Positions 29,910-38,855 of a DNA stretch of 64,000 nucleotides are shown one piece after another. Both the position numbers and the translations under genes were made by a program. Source of the DNA: Variovorax sp. J2L1-78 (GTDB taxonomy: Bacteria > Pseudomonadota > Gammaproteobacteria > Burkholderiales > Burkholderiaceae_C). Where the stretch lies: contig NZ_JASZYB010000001.1 of assembly GCF_030317205.1 (NCBI RefSeq), positions 1,054,001 through 1,118,000 of the forward strand. Direction: 5' to 3'. The notes under the pieces are model-generated. The model did no database searches and had not been told where the DNA came from. It was given only the letters and a program-made list of their open reading frames with translations. Each line of letters starts with the position of its first letter. Position 1 is the first letter of the stretch.

Positions 29910-32900
29910 TTATTCGTTCGGATGGCGCGGGGCTGCCGGGTGCGGGTGCAACGGCGCACCACCGCCGGCCCCGTGCGCCACGGACAGGTCGCCCGCCGGC
30001 GCGAAGGCCTCGACGTCGTGCGGCACGTCGCCGTGCTGCTTGAGCGGCCGGTTGCCCGTCAGGCGGCGCAGCAGCACGTAGAACACCGGCGTCAGGAACA
30101 GGCCGAAGGCCGTCACCCCGATCATCCCGGCGAACACCGCCACGCCCATCGCCTTGCGCATCTCGGAACCGGCACCGGTCGAGAGCACCAGGGGCAACAC
30201 ACCCATCACGAAGGCCAGCGAGGTCATCAGGATCGGGCGCAGCCGCAGGCGGCTGGCCTCGATGGCGGCCTGGATCGGCGTTCGCCCGGCGAATTCGAGC
30301 TCCCGGGCGAACTCCACGATCAGGATCGCGTTCTTCGCACTCAGCCCCACCAGCACGATCAGCCCGATCTGCGTGAAGACGTTGTTGTCACCCCCCGAGA
30401 TCCAGACACCGGTCATGGCGGCGAGCAGGCCCATCGGCACGATCAGGATGATCGCGATCGGCAGCGTCAGACTCTCGTACTGCGCGGCGAGCACCAGGAA
30501 CACCAGCAGCAGCGCCAGCGGGAAGACGAGGAAGGCGGAATTGCCGGCCAGGATCTCCTGGTAGGTCAGTTCGGTCCACTCGAAGCTGATGCCCTGCGGC
30601 AGCGTCTCGGCGGCAATGCGCTTGATCGCGTCCTGCGCCTGGCCCGACGAATAGCCGGGTGCCGGGCCGCCGTTGATGTCGGCCGTGAGGTAGCCGTTGT
30701 AGCGCATCGCGCGTTCCGGGCCGAAGCTCGAATTGACCTTCATCAGCGCCGACAGCGGCACCATCTCGCCGGTGGTCGAGCGCACCTTCAGCAGGCCCAC
30801 GTCTTCGGCACGGGCGCGGTACGGCGCGTCGGCCTGGACCCGCACCGAGTACGTGCGGCCGAACTTGTTGAAGTCGTTCGCGTACAGGCTGCCCAGGTAG
30901 ATCTGCATCGTGTCGAAGATGTCCGTCACCGGCACGCCGAGCTGGCGCGCCTTGGTGCGGTCGATGTCGGCGTACAGCTGCGGCACGTTGACCTGCCAGC
31001 TCGTGAACATGCCGGCCAGTTCAGGCGCCTGCCGTGCCTTGCCGATGAAGGCCTTCACCGCCGCGTCCATCTGGTCGTAGCCCAGCGAGGCGCGGTCTTC
31101 CACCTGCAGCTTGAAGCCGCCCGTGGTGCCCAGCCCCGCCACCGGCGGCGGCGGGAACATCACGATGAAGGCGTCCTGGATGCTGGCGAAGGCGCCGTTG
31201 AGCTGGCCCGCGACCGCGCCGCCGCTCTGGTCCTTGCGCTTGCGCTCGTCGAAGGGCTTGAGCGTGGCGAACACGATGCCCGAGTTCGAGCTGTTGGTGA
31301 AGCCGTTGATCGACAGGCCCGGGAAGGCGATGGCGTCCTCGATGTTCGGGTTCTTCTTCATGATCTCGCCCATGCGATGGATCACGTCTTCCGTGCGGTC
31401 GAGCGTGGCGCCGTCGGGCAGCTGTGCGAAGCCGATCAGGTACTGCTTGTCCTGGGCCGGCACGAAGCCGCTCGGCACCGCCTTGAACAGGCCGAAGGTC
31501 ACGCCGATCAGCGCGAGGTAGATCACCATCATCAGCGTCTTGCGTCCGATCACGCCCTTGACGCCGCCGCTGTAGGCTTCGGAGCCGCGGTGGAACAGCT
31601 TATTGAAGCCGCGGAACAGCCAGCCGAGGTAGCGGTCCATGAAGCGCGTCAGCGCATCCTTGGGTTGGTCGTGGCCACGCAACAGCAAGGCGGCGAGCGC
31701 GGGCGACAGCGTGAGCGAGTTGATCGCCGAGATCACCGTCGAGATCGCGATGGTCACCGCGAACTGGCGGTAGAACTGACCGGTCAGTCCGCTGATGAAG
31801 GCCAGCGGCACGAACACGGCCACCAGCACCAGCGCGATGGCGATGATGGGCCCCGACACCTCGCGCATGGCGCGGTAGGTGGCGTCGCGCGGACTCAGGC
31901 CCGCCTCGATGTTGCGCTCGACGTTCTCCACCACCACGATGGCGTCGTCCACCACGATGCCGATCGCCAGCACCAGCCCGAACAGGCTCAGTGCGTTGAT
32001 CGAGAAGCCCAGGATGTGCAGCACCGCGAAGGTCCCGATGACCGACACCGGCACGGCCAGCAGCGGGATGATGGACGCGCGCCAGGTCTGCAGGAACAGG
32101 ATCACCACCAGCACCACCAGCAGGATGGCTTCGAGCAGCGTGTGCACCACCGATTCGATGGAGGCGCGCACGAACTGCGTCGGGTCGTAGGCGATGCGGT
32201 ATTCCACGCCCTCGGGCATGTTCTTCGACAGTTCTTCCATCGTGGCGCGCACGTTGCTCGAAATGTCGAGCGCGTTGGAGCCGGGCGACTGGAACACGCC
32301 CATGCCGACGGCCGGGTCGTTGTTCAGCAGCGAGCGCAGCGAGTAGTCGGCGGCGCCCATCTCGAGGCGGCCGATGTCGCGCAGGCGGGTCACGGCGCCG
32401 TCGGTGCTGGTCTTGACGATGATGTCGCCGAACTCTTCCTCGCTCTGCAGGCGACCCTGCGCATTGATCGACAGCTGCATGTCCACGCCGGGCAGGCCTG
32501 GCGATGCGCCGACCACGCCGGCCGCCGCCTGGATGTTCTGGCCGCGGATGGCGGCCACCACGTCGCTGGCCGACAGGCCGCGCTGCGCCACCTTCTGCGG
32601 GTCGAGCCAGACGCGCATCGCGTAGTCGCCGCCGCCGAAGATCTGCACCTGGCCCACGCCCTGGATGCGCGCGAGCCGGTCCTTGACGTTCAGCACCGCG
32701 TAGTTGCGCAGGTAGTTGATGTCGTAGCGGTTGTTGGGCGAGACCATGTGCACGACCATCGTCAGGTCGGGCGCGCTCTTGATGGTCGTGATGCCCAGGC
32801 GGCGCACTTCCTCAGGCAGGCGCGGCTCGGCCTGCGAGACGCGGTTCTGCACCAGCTGCTGCGCCTTGTCCGGGTCGGTGCCCAGCTTGAAGGTCACGGT

Positions 32901-33176
32901 CAGCGTCATCACGCCGTCGGTGGTCGCCTGGCTGCCCATGTAGAGCATGCCTTCGACCCCGTTGATCTGCTCCTCGATCGGCGTCGCCACCGTCTCGGCG
33001 ATCACTTTCGGGTTGGCGCCCGGGTACTGGGCACGCACCACCACCGAGGGCGGTGCGACTTCGGGGTATTCGGAGATCGGCAGCGCCCGCATGGCGATCA
33101 GGCCGGCGATGAGGATCAGCACCGACAGCACGCCGGCAAAGATCGGCCTGTCGATGAAGAATTTGGAGAGATTCAT
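29910..33176 (-). CDS. RND multidrug efflux permease (MexF/BpeF-like)
   Basis: Inner-membrane RND pump of 1088 residues with 12 TM helices and two large periplasmic loops. FFIDRPIFAGVLSVLI at the N-terminus is typical of HAE1 pumps. Proton-relay residues are present: paired Asp in GIVVDDAIVVVEN (TM4) and Lys in LSAKNAILIVEFA (TM10). The closest named relatives by style are MexF, BpeF and CeoB, which export chloramphenicol, trimethoprim and fluoroquinolones. The C-terminal tail of about 45 His/Pro-rich residues is longer than usual. Confidence 0.94.
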   Translation of the reverse strand: MNLSKFFIDRPIFAGVLSVLILIAGLIAMRALPISEYPEVAPPSVVVRAQYPGANPKVIAETVATPIEEQINGVEGMLYMGSQATTDGVMTLTVTFKLGTDPDKAQQLVQNRVSQAEPRLPEEVRRLGITTIKSAPDLTMVVHMVSPNNRYDINYLRNYAVLNVKDRLARIQGVGQVQIFGGGDYAMRVWLDPQKVAQRGLSASDVVAAIRGQNIQAAAGVVGASPGLPGVDMQLSINAQGRLQSEEEFGDIIVKTSTDGAVTRLRDIGRLEMGAADYSLRSLLNNDPAVGMGVFQSPGSNALDISSNVRATMEELSKNMPEGVEYRIAYDPTQFVRASIESVVHTLLEAILLVVLVVILFLQTWRASIIPLLAVPVSVIGTFAVLHILGFSINALSLFGLVLAIGIVVDDAIVVVENVERNIEAGLSPRDATYRAMREVSGPIIAIALVLVAVFVPLAFISGLTGQFYRQFAVTIAISTVISAINSLTLSPALAALLLRGHDQPKDALTRFMDRYLGWLFRGFNKLFHRGSEAYSGGVKGVIGRKTLMMVIYLALIGVTFGLFKAVPSGFVPAQDKQYLIGFAQLPDGATLDRTEDVIHRMGEIMKKNPNIEDAIAFPGLSINGFTNSSNSGIVFATLKPFDERKRKDQSGGAVAGQLNGAFASIQDAFIVMFPPPPVAGLGTTGGFKLQVEDRASLGYDQMDAAVKAFIGKARQAPELAGMFTSWQVNVPQLYADIDRTKARQLGVPVTDIFDTMQIYLGSLYANDFNKFGRTYSVRVQADAPYRARAEDVGLLKVRSTTGEMVPLSALMKVNSSFGPERAMRYNGYLTADINGGPAPGYSSGQAQDAIKRIAAETLPQGISFEWTELTYQEILAGNSAFLVFPLALLLVFLVLAAQYESLTLPIAIILIVPMGLLAAMTGVWISGGDNNVFTQIGLIVLVGLSAKNAILIVEFARELEFAGRTPIQAAIEASRLRLRPILMTSLAFVMGVLPLVLSTGAGSEMRKAMGVAVFAGMIGVTAFGLFLTPVFYVLLRRLTGNRPLKQHGDVPHDVEAFAPAGDLSVAHGAGGGAPLHPHPAAPRHPNE

Positions 33177-33209
33177 GGTGTTCTTTCAGAGCGGCATCGA
33201 GGCCTGGGC

Positions 33210-34463
33210 TCAGTTGGTCGCGGCGACCTTGGTGGCAGCGGCCTGGGCCTTGGCCTGCGCTGTGTCCATCGGCACCACCGTCGGCTCGACCAGCGCGCCG
33301 GGGCGCACGTGCTGCAGGCCGTTGACGACCACGCGTTCGCCCGGCTTCAGGCCCTGGGTGACCACGCGCAGGCCGTTGGCCGGCGCACCCAGCGTCACTT
33401 CGCGGTACTCGGTCTTGTTCTCGCCGTTCACGACCATCACGAACTTCTTGTTCTGGTCGGTGCCGACGGCGCGTTCGTTCACCAGCACCACGCGGCTGGT
33501 GTGGGCCTGGCCCATGCGGATGCGGGCGAACTGGCCGGGAATGAGCGAGCCGTCCTTGTTGTCGAAGGCGGCGCGCACGCGCACCGTGCCGCTGCGGGCA
33601 TCGACCTGGTTGTCGATCAGCTGCAGCTTGCCCGCGAAGGGCGTGCCCTCGGTGGCGGCCGTGCCCATCTGCACCGGGATCTGTTCGAGCGGCGTGCGCG
33701 TGCTCGCGCCGTTGCCCGCCATGTCCTTGAGCGCCTTGCCCACGATCTGCTCGTCGGCATCGAAGCTCGCGTAGATCGGGCTGACCGACACCAGCGTGGT
33801 CAGCACCGGCGCGCCGGGGCCGGCGGCCACCAGGTTGCCGACCGTGACCTCGATCCGGCCGATGCGGCCCGCCACCGGCGCCTTCACCTGCGTGTAGCCC
33901 AGGTTCAGGCGTGCGCTCTGCAGCGACGCCTGGGCGGCGCGCAGGCTGGCTTCGGCCTCGCGGCCGGCGTTGCTGCGTTCGTCGAGTTCACGCTGGGCGA
34001 TGGCGCGCTCGTCCCACAGGCGCTTGGCGCGTTCCTGCTCGCTGCGACTGAATGCGGCGCGGGCCTGGGCCGACGCCACCTGCGCTTCGGCGCGGTCGAC
34101 CTCGGCCGCGTACGGCGCCGGGTCGATGGTGATCAGCAGGTCGCCTTTCTTCACCAGCGAGCCTTCGCGGAAATGCACCGACTGCACCGCGCCGGCGACC
34201 CGGGAGCGGACGTCGACGCGCTCGACCGCTTCGAGCCGGCCCGAGAACTCGTCCCAGGCGGTGATCTCGGTCTGCGCGACGGTGGCGACCGACACCGGGG
34301 TGGCGCGCGGTGCGGCGGCCGCGGGCGTGTTGGCCTCGGCCTCGAGCGGGCGCAGGCCGAAGATCGCCGACACGATGGCGGCAACGGCCGTGAGCGCGGT
34401 CACGGTGGGCCACAGACCGCGGCGGGCGGTGGCGACGAGCGGGTTGGCAGGCTGCTTGTTCAT
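33210..34463 (-). CDS. RND efflux periplasmic adaptor (MexE/BpeE-like)
   Basis: Membrane-fusion protein of 417 residues linking the pump to the outer-membrane channel. An N-terminal membrane anchor or signal (TVTALTAVAAIVSAIFGL) has no lipobox. The biotinyl-lipoyl half motifs (VQSVHFREGSLVKKGDLL and APVAGRIGRIEVTVGNLV) flank a coiled-coil hairpin of about 100 residues rich in Ala, Glu and Arg. It sits 33 nt upstream of the pump gene. Confidence 0.93.
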   Translation of the reverse strand: MNKQPANPLVATARRGLWPTVTALTAVAAIVSAIFGLRPLEAEANTPAAAAPRATPVSVATVAQTEITAWDEFSGRLEAVERVDVRSRVAGAVQSVHFREGSLVKKGDLLITIDPAPYAAEVDRAEAQVASAQARAAFSRSEQERAKRLWDERAIAQRELDERSNAGREAEASLRAAQASLQSARLNLGYTQVKAPVAGRIGRIEVTVGNLVAAGPGAPVLTTLVSVSPIYASFDADEQIVGKALKDMAGNGASTRTPLEQIPVQMGTAATEGTPFAGKLQLIDNQVDARSGTVRVRAAFDNKDGSLIPGQFARIRMGQAHTSRVVLVNERAVGTDQNKKFVMVVNGENKTEYREVTLGAPANGLRVVTQGLKPGERVVVNGLQHVRPGALVEPTVVPMDTAQAKAQAAATKVAATN

Positions 34464-34618
34464 GATGGTTTCCGTCCTCAAGTTGGTTTTTCGAAAGCAA
34501 ACGTCCCTCCGGCACGCGATGCCGAGCGACAAAAAGGGCCGGCCCCGGGCGTCCGGTTGCCGAAATTCAGGAAGAGAAGATGCCGGCGTCCCTGTCTCCG
34601 AGGCCGCCGGCCGGCCGC

Positions 34619-35500
34619 CTAGTGAGGCGGTGGCGTACGCGTGCTCTCGAAGAACTCGCGGAAACGCTGCGTCACCACGGGTGCGCACGGACAGTCGATG
34701 CAGGTGGCCGGATCGGCCAGGGCTTCGGGCCAGCCCCGGGCGGCGTCGAGCACTTCGCTGCGCACCGGAATGCCGGCTTCCTCGAGCCGTTGGGCGTAAC
34801 GCACGGCCTCGTCGCGCATGGGATCGTTCTGCCCGGTCAAGACCAGCGTCGGCGCCAGATCGGCCAACCGGCGGGACGAGCCCGGCACCGCGTACGGGTG
34901 CTCCGCGTCACGCGGGCAACGCAGGTACTTCTGCCAGCCTTCGCTGTACTTGCAGTCGGTGGCGTCGCCGGTCGCCCGGCGCAGGGACGCGGTACCGGCG
35001 CACGGGTCGAGCATCGGCGACAGCAGGACCTGGCCGGCCAGCGGCGGATGGGCGCGGTCGCGGGCAATCAAGGCCAGCGATGCGGCCAGGTTGCCACCGG
35101 CCTCTTCGCCCGCCAGGTAGATGCGTGCGCCCTTGCCGCCCAGCTTGGTCCGTTGCTTGTAGAGCCACTCGAGCGCCTCGTAGCCGACCTCGATCGCGTC
35201 CGGAAACGGGTGCAGCGGCGCCAGCGGATAGGCCATCGACACCACCGTGGCGCCCGCCTCCACCAGCATGCGCGCCACGGCACGGCCGTCGTCGAGGTCG
35301 CCATTGGAGAAGTTGCCGCCGTGGAAGTGCAGCACCAGCGGCCGATCGGTCGGCACGCCCCGGCCCGTGCGCACGCCGTAGGTGCGGGCGGCCACCGGCT
35401 CCCGCTTGGGCAGCAGGATCGTGATGTCGTTCTCGGCCCCGGCCGGCAACGCGGCAGCGCGGGACGGCTCGATGGCGGGAGGCACGGGACGGGTGGACAT
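34619..35500 (-). CDS. llpE: LlpE-like alpha/beta-hydrolase-fold protein, active site lost
   Basis: HSL/alpha-beta-hydrolase-fold protein of 293 residues, first gene of the efflux operon. It occupies the place of llpE in Burkholderia bpeEF-oprC and ceoAB-opcM. The oxyanion HGG is present (60-62), but the nucleophile elbow reads GEEAG (131-135), with Glu133 where GDSAG esterases have Ser. The usual C-terminal catalytic PHGF motif is also missing (AARGWPEA instead). A C-X2-C-X-C cysteine cluster sits at 267-272. It is therefore probably not an esterase. Confidence 0.85.
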   Translation of the reverse strand: MSTRPVPPAIEPSRAAALPAGAENDITILLPKREPVAARTYGVRTGRGVPTDRPLVLHFHGGNFSNGDLDDGRAVARMLVEAGATVVSMAYPLAPLHPFPDAIEVGYEALEWLYKQRTKLGGKGARIYLAGEEAGGNLAASLALIARDRAHPPLAGQVLLSPMLDPCAGTASLRRATGDATDCKYSEGWQKYLRCPRDAEHPYAVPGSSRRLADLAPTLVLTGQNDPMRDEAVRYAQRLEEAGIPVRSEVLDAARGWPEALADPATCIDCPCAPVVTQRFREFFESTRTPPPH

Positions 35501-35700
35501 GATGAACCTGTGGGCGGTCGGTGGATGAACGATGGATGAAATGTACGGGCGCCAGCAAGCGCCGAAAGAGGTACTTTGCCATCTCACCGTTTCTCCACGA
35601 CGAACAATCGACGCCGCGCGTGCATGTGAGAATCCGCCCACGCAGCAGGGAGCTGCGGCAGCCAGCGGCCACAAGCCGACAAAAGAGCAGGAACAACCGG

Positions 35701-36615
35701 ATGGATCAGATCCAGGCAATGAGGGTCTTCGCCCGTGTGGTGGAAACCGGCAGCTTCACGCGCGCGGCCGACTCGCTGGCCCTGCCCAAGGGCACGGTCA
35801 CCAAGCAGATCCAGGCACTGGAGGCGCGCGTGCGCGTGAAGCTGCTCAACCGCACCACCCGCCGCGTGACCGTGACACCCGACGGCGCGGCCTACTACGA
35901 ACGCGCCTCGCGCCTGCTCACCGAGCTGGACGACCTGGACGCCAGCATGACCAACGCCCAGGCCAACCCGTCCGGGCGATTGCGCATCGACGTCGGCTCG
36001 TCGATGGCCAACCTGCTGCTGATCCCGGCCATCGAGAGCTTCTACGAGCGCTTTCCCGACATCCAGCTCGACATGGGCGTGTCCGACCGCATCGTCGACC
36101 TGATCGCCGACAACGTCGACTGCGTGATCCGGGTCGGCGAGATCAGCGACCAGTCGCTGGTGGCCCGCCGCATCGGCCACCTGCCCTTCGTCAACGTCGC
36201 GTCGCCCGGCTACCTGCGCCGCCACGGCGTGCCCAAGCATCCGCACGACCTGGAGAAGAGCCACCGCGTGGTGAACCACTTCTCGGGCAACACGCGGCGC
36301 ATGTACCCGCTGGAATTCAACAAGGACGGCGAGCACATCGAGCCCGATGCGCCCTACCGCCTGGCGGTCAACGAGAGCAACTCGCACACCACGGCGGTGC
36401 TGGCCGGGCTGGGGGCCTCGCAGATGGTGACGTTCATCGCCCAGCCCTACCTGGACCGCGGTGAGCTGGTTCAGATCATGCCGGACTGGACCCGCGAGCC
36501 GCTGCCGATCTATGTGGTGTACCCGCCCAACCGGCACCTGAGCGCCAAGGTGCGGGCCTTCGTCGACTGGGCGGCGGAGCTCTTCACCAAGCATCCACAT
36601 CTGCAAAAAAGCTGA
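35701..36615 (+). CDS. LysR-family regulator (BpeT/CeoR-like)
   Basis: LysR regulator of 304 residues. The N-terminal winged HTH has ARVVETGSFTRAADSLALPK and VTKQIQALEARV, and the effector domain begins near residue 92 (GRLRIDVG). It is divergent from the llpE-like gene over a 200-bp gap, as BpeT or CeoR is from the Burkholderia efflux operon, so it probably activates that operon. The gap holds a direct repeat TGGATGAA (35522 and 35533) and an inverted repeat GGCGC-N6-GCGCC near 35549. Confidence 0.9.
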   Translation: MDQIQAMRVFARVVETGSFTRAADSLALPKGTVTKQIQALEARVRVKLLNRTTRRVTVTPDGAAYYERASRLLTELDDLDASMTNAQANPSGRLRIDVGSSMANLLLIPAIESFYERFPDIQLDMGVSDRIVDLIADNVDCVIRVGEISDQSLVARRIGHLPFVNVASPGYLRRHGVPKHPHDLEKSHRVVNHFSGNTRRMYPLEFNKDGEHIEPDAPYRLAVNESNSHTTAVLAGLGASQMVTFIAQPYLDRGELVQIMPDWTREPLPIYVVYPPNRHLSAKVRAFVDWAAELFTKHPHLQKS

Positions 36616-36654
36616 GGCGCACGGCCCTGCAGCAAATATTTCAGCGCTGCACCC

Positions 36655-36681
36655 TCAACTTCGGGCGGAAGATGCCGCTAT
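36655..36681 (+). promoter_or_regulatory. candidate sigma-28 (FliA) promoter
   Basis: TCAACTTC (36655-36662), an 11-nt spacer and GCCGCTAT (36674-36681) match the FliA consensus TAAAGTTT-N11-GCCGATAA at 5 of 8 and 6 of 8 positions with the exact spacing. It lies 34 bp before the ATG of a YcgR-type flagellar brake gene, a typical class III flagellar target. Confidence 0.45.
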
Positions 36682-36714
36682 TGATAGTGGAGTGGGTCTA
36701 TCTCCCCGCAAATC

Positions 36715-37485
36715 ATGGAAAACAAGTCAAGCGACCTGGCCGACGCGCCCAGCCAGACGCACACCTCACCCGGCGAGAGCGACGACGAATTCGGCCACCG
36801 CGATCCGATCGTGGTCGGTGCGCGGCTGCGCAACCTCGTCAATGGCGGCGATTTCCTCACCATCCAGTTCGCGAGCGGACAGCTGGTGACGCAGCTGCTC
36901 GATGTGGACACACGCGCGCGCACCTTCACTGTCGACTGGGGCGCGTCGACCCGGCAGAACGAGGGCCTGCTGGCCGCGCAACGTTGCCAGTTCAGCGCAC
37001 AGCCGGAAGGTGTGCGGGTCGAATTCGCCACCGCCGCACCACGCGAAACCCGCTTCGAAGGGCTGCCCGCCTTCGAGCTCGACTTTCCCGAGGTGCTGTA
37101 CTACCTGCAGCGCCGGGAGCATTTCCGCGTCGGCACGCCGGTGCAGAACGCCTACACCTGCACAGGGTCCTTGCCCAGCGGCGGGGCGTTCAGCTTCGAA
37201 GTGCACGACCTGTCGCTCGGCGGTGTCGCCATCCGCACCACGGACAAGCGCGTGGCCGATTGGTCGACCGGCGCCTCCCTGCGGAACTGCGAACTCTCGC
37301 TCGGCACCTTCGGCCGGCTCTCGATCGACCTGGAACTGGTCTCGCGCCGCCCCACCGTCCTGCCCAACGGCGGACAGCGCCATCTGCTGGGCTTCCGTTT
37401 CCTGACGCTGCCGGGCAACGTCGAAGGCAAGCTGCAGCGCCTGATCACGCAACTCGAATTGAAGGGCAACACCTTGGCGCGCTGA
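36715..37485 (+). CDS. ycgR: YcgR-type flagellar brake protein (PilZ domain)
   Basis: Cytoplasmic c-di-GMP effector of 256 residues. An N-terminal YcgR (PilZN) domain spans about 30-125. The PilZ domain carries the c-di-GMP signature: RxxxR at 134-138 (REHFR) and D-x-S-x-x-G at 165-170 (DLSLGG). In enterics YcgR slows flagellar rotation when c-di-GMP is high. No flagellar gene is in the window, but a sigma-28-like promoter lies upstream. Confidence 0.92.
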   Translation: MENKSSDLADAPSQTHTSPGESDDEFGHRDPIVVGARLRNLVNGGDFLTIQFASGQLVTQLLDVDTRARTFTVDWGASTRQNEGLLAAQRCQFSAQPEGVRVEFATAAPRETRFEGLPAFELDFPEVLYYLQRREHFRVGTPVQNAYTCTGSLPSGGAFSFEVHDLSLGGVAIRTTDKRVADWSTGASLRNCELSLGTFGRLSIDLELVSRRPTVLPNGGQRHLLGFRFLTLPGNVEGKLQRLITQLELKGNTLAR

Positions 37486-37491
37486 GGGCAT

Positions 37492-37530
37492 GCCGACGCC
37501 AGTCGGCGGGTCTGTCGGCATTCGCCGACA
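37492..37530. repeat. tandem hairpins sharing one arm sequence
   Basis: Two perfect stem-loops sit between ycgR and the small acidic gene: GCCGAC-N4-GTCGGC (37492-37507) and TGTCGGC-N4-GCCGACA (37513-37530). All four arms contain GCCGAC or its complement, so alternative pairings are possible. This could be an attenuator, a processing site or a protein-binding array. Confidence 0.45.
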
Positions 37531-37604
37531 CGCAAGGGCGGGTTGCCCTGCCCCACCGGGGCGCAGCGGCGGGCGATGGTCGTGCATCACCAACGGAGAC
37601 GCGC

Positions 37605-37775
37605 ATGACCACGCCCCCCAAGCCCACCCCGACCGCCCCCCAGGACGAGCCCGAGATCACCCAGGAAGAAGCCGTGCCCACCGACGGCACGGACGTCGAG
37701 GGCGAGGCCATGATGAAGCAGGTGCGCAACAAGAAGCTCGAGGAGCAGCCCGGCGAGGAGAAGTCGGAGGACTGA
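37605..37775 (+). CDS. small acidic hypothetical protein (56 aa)
   Basis: A 56-residue protein rich in Glu, Pro and Thr, probably disordered, with no cysteine or membrane segment. GGAG about 7 nt upstream of the ATG gives it a good ribosome site, and the short tract MMKQVRNKKLEE near the end may form a helix. I do not recognise it. It ends 3 bp from the convergent cobD gene. Confidence 0.55.
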   Translation: MTTPPKPTPTAPQDEPEITQEEAVPTDGTDVEGEAMMKQVRNKKLEEQPGEEKSED

Positions 37776-37778
37776 CGC

Positions 37779-38819
37779 TCAGCGGGCGCCCAGCGACTGC
37801 ACCGCGGCGTGCAGGGCCGCCTGCGATGCCGGCGGCAGCACGGCCAGCCGCAGCGCCTCCGGCAGGCCGAAGGATGCAGCCTCGCGCACCTTGATGCCAC
37901 GGCCGCGCAGGCCGGCCGCCAGGGCCGGAAGATTCTCTGCATCGGGCCGCACGCAGAAGAAGTTGGCCACGCTCGGCAGGCATTCCCAGCCCAGCGATGC
38001 ACACATCGCGATCTGCTGTCGCTTCCACTCGGCCAGCGTCGCGCGCGTGCGCTGCAGATGCGCCTGCGCTTGGGGCGACGTCCAGGCGCCGAGCAGCGCG
38101 ACGCCATGGCTGCCAACGGGCCACGAGGGCGCAAGGCGGGCGACGGCCTCGGGCATGTCGCGGTCTGCGCGTGGCGCGATGGCATAGGCCGCGCGGATGC
38201 CGGTGAGGCCCAGTGCCTTGTTGGGCGTGACGAGTTGCCAGACCCGATCGCGCTGCGCCGCCGTCAGCGCCAGGGCACCGTCCAGGCGCAGCGGCTCGTA
38301 GGCCAGGTCGAGCACGCAGGTCGCGCCGTCCGGCAACCGGTCGATGCGCGCGCCGAGCCCTGGCTCTGCCTGGCCCAGCGGACTCGAAGGATCGCAAGCC
38401 CAGTGCAGCGACCGCGCAGGGCCGCCCGCACGTTCGCCGTCGGCCCAGGTCACCGCCGTCAGCCCCCAGGCCCGCGCCGCGCGCCGGTAGTCGCCATAGC
38501 TGTGCGGCGGCAGTGCGACATGACGCCCGCCACGCGACGCGACCGCCGCGGTGAGGCGGAAGATGAATTCGCTGGCGCTGGCTGCGACCACGATGCGCTG
38601 CACATCGACGCCATGGAAGCGCGCCAGCGTTTCGCGAAGCGCGGTGTAGTGCGGGTCGGGATAGTGCGCCGCGTCGACGGCGTGAAGCGCCGCGAGCGTG
38701 ACCGGGCACGGGCCGCAGGCATTGCCGTTGGTCGAGAAATCGTGCGCCGGCACGCCCAGCGCGTCGGGGCCGCCGTGCACGACAACCGCGCTCGTCGACG
38801 AGGGAAAAGGAGAAGACAT
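37779..38819 (-). CDS. cobD: threonine-phosphate decarboxylase-like aminotransferase
   Basis: PLP-dependent class I/II protein of 346 residues, named CobD in Salmonella and CobC in Pseudomonas denitrificans. It supplies (R)-1-amino-2-propanol phosphate for the cobinamide side chain. HDFSTNGNACGP near residue 26 and YPDPHYTALRETLA follow the family start, and TPNKALGLTGIRAAY holds the PLP lysine. It is the last gene of the riboswitch-led operon, 36 nt after cbiB. Confidence 0.9.
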   Translation of the reverse strand: MSSPFPSSTSAVVVHGGPDALGVPAHDFSTNGNACGPCPVTLAALHAVDAAHYPDPHYTALRETLARFHGVDVQRIVVAASASEFIFRLTAAVASRGGRHVALPPHSYGDYRRAARAWGLTAVTWADGERAGGPARSLHWACDPSSPLGQAEPGLGARIDRLPDGATCVLDLAYEPLRLDGALALTAAQRDRVWQLVTPNKALGLTGIRAAYAIAPRADRDMPEAVARLAPSWPVGSHGVALLGAWTSPQAQAHLQRTRATLAEWKRQQIAMCASLGWECLPSVANFFCVRPDAENLPALAAGLRGRGIKVREAASFGLPEALRLAVLPPASQAALHAAVQSLGAR

Positions 38820-38855
38820 GGCGAACGGAGGATACGCAGTGCGCAGGGCGACCCG

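Noticed and set aside
29403..34622. 1739-codon open frame on the plus strand antisense to the RND efflux genes
   Set aside because: His/Arg/Gln/Ala-rich translation without domains, a shadow caused by high GC at third positions; the minus strand carries intact pump, adaptor and channel genes.
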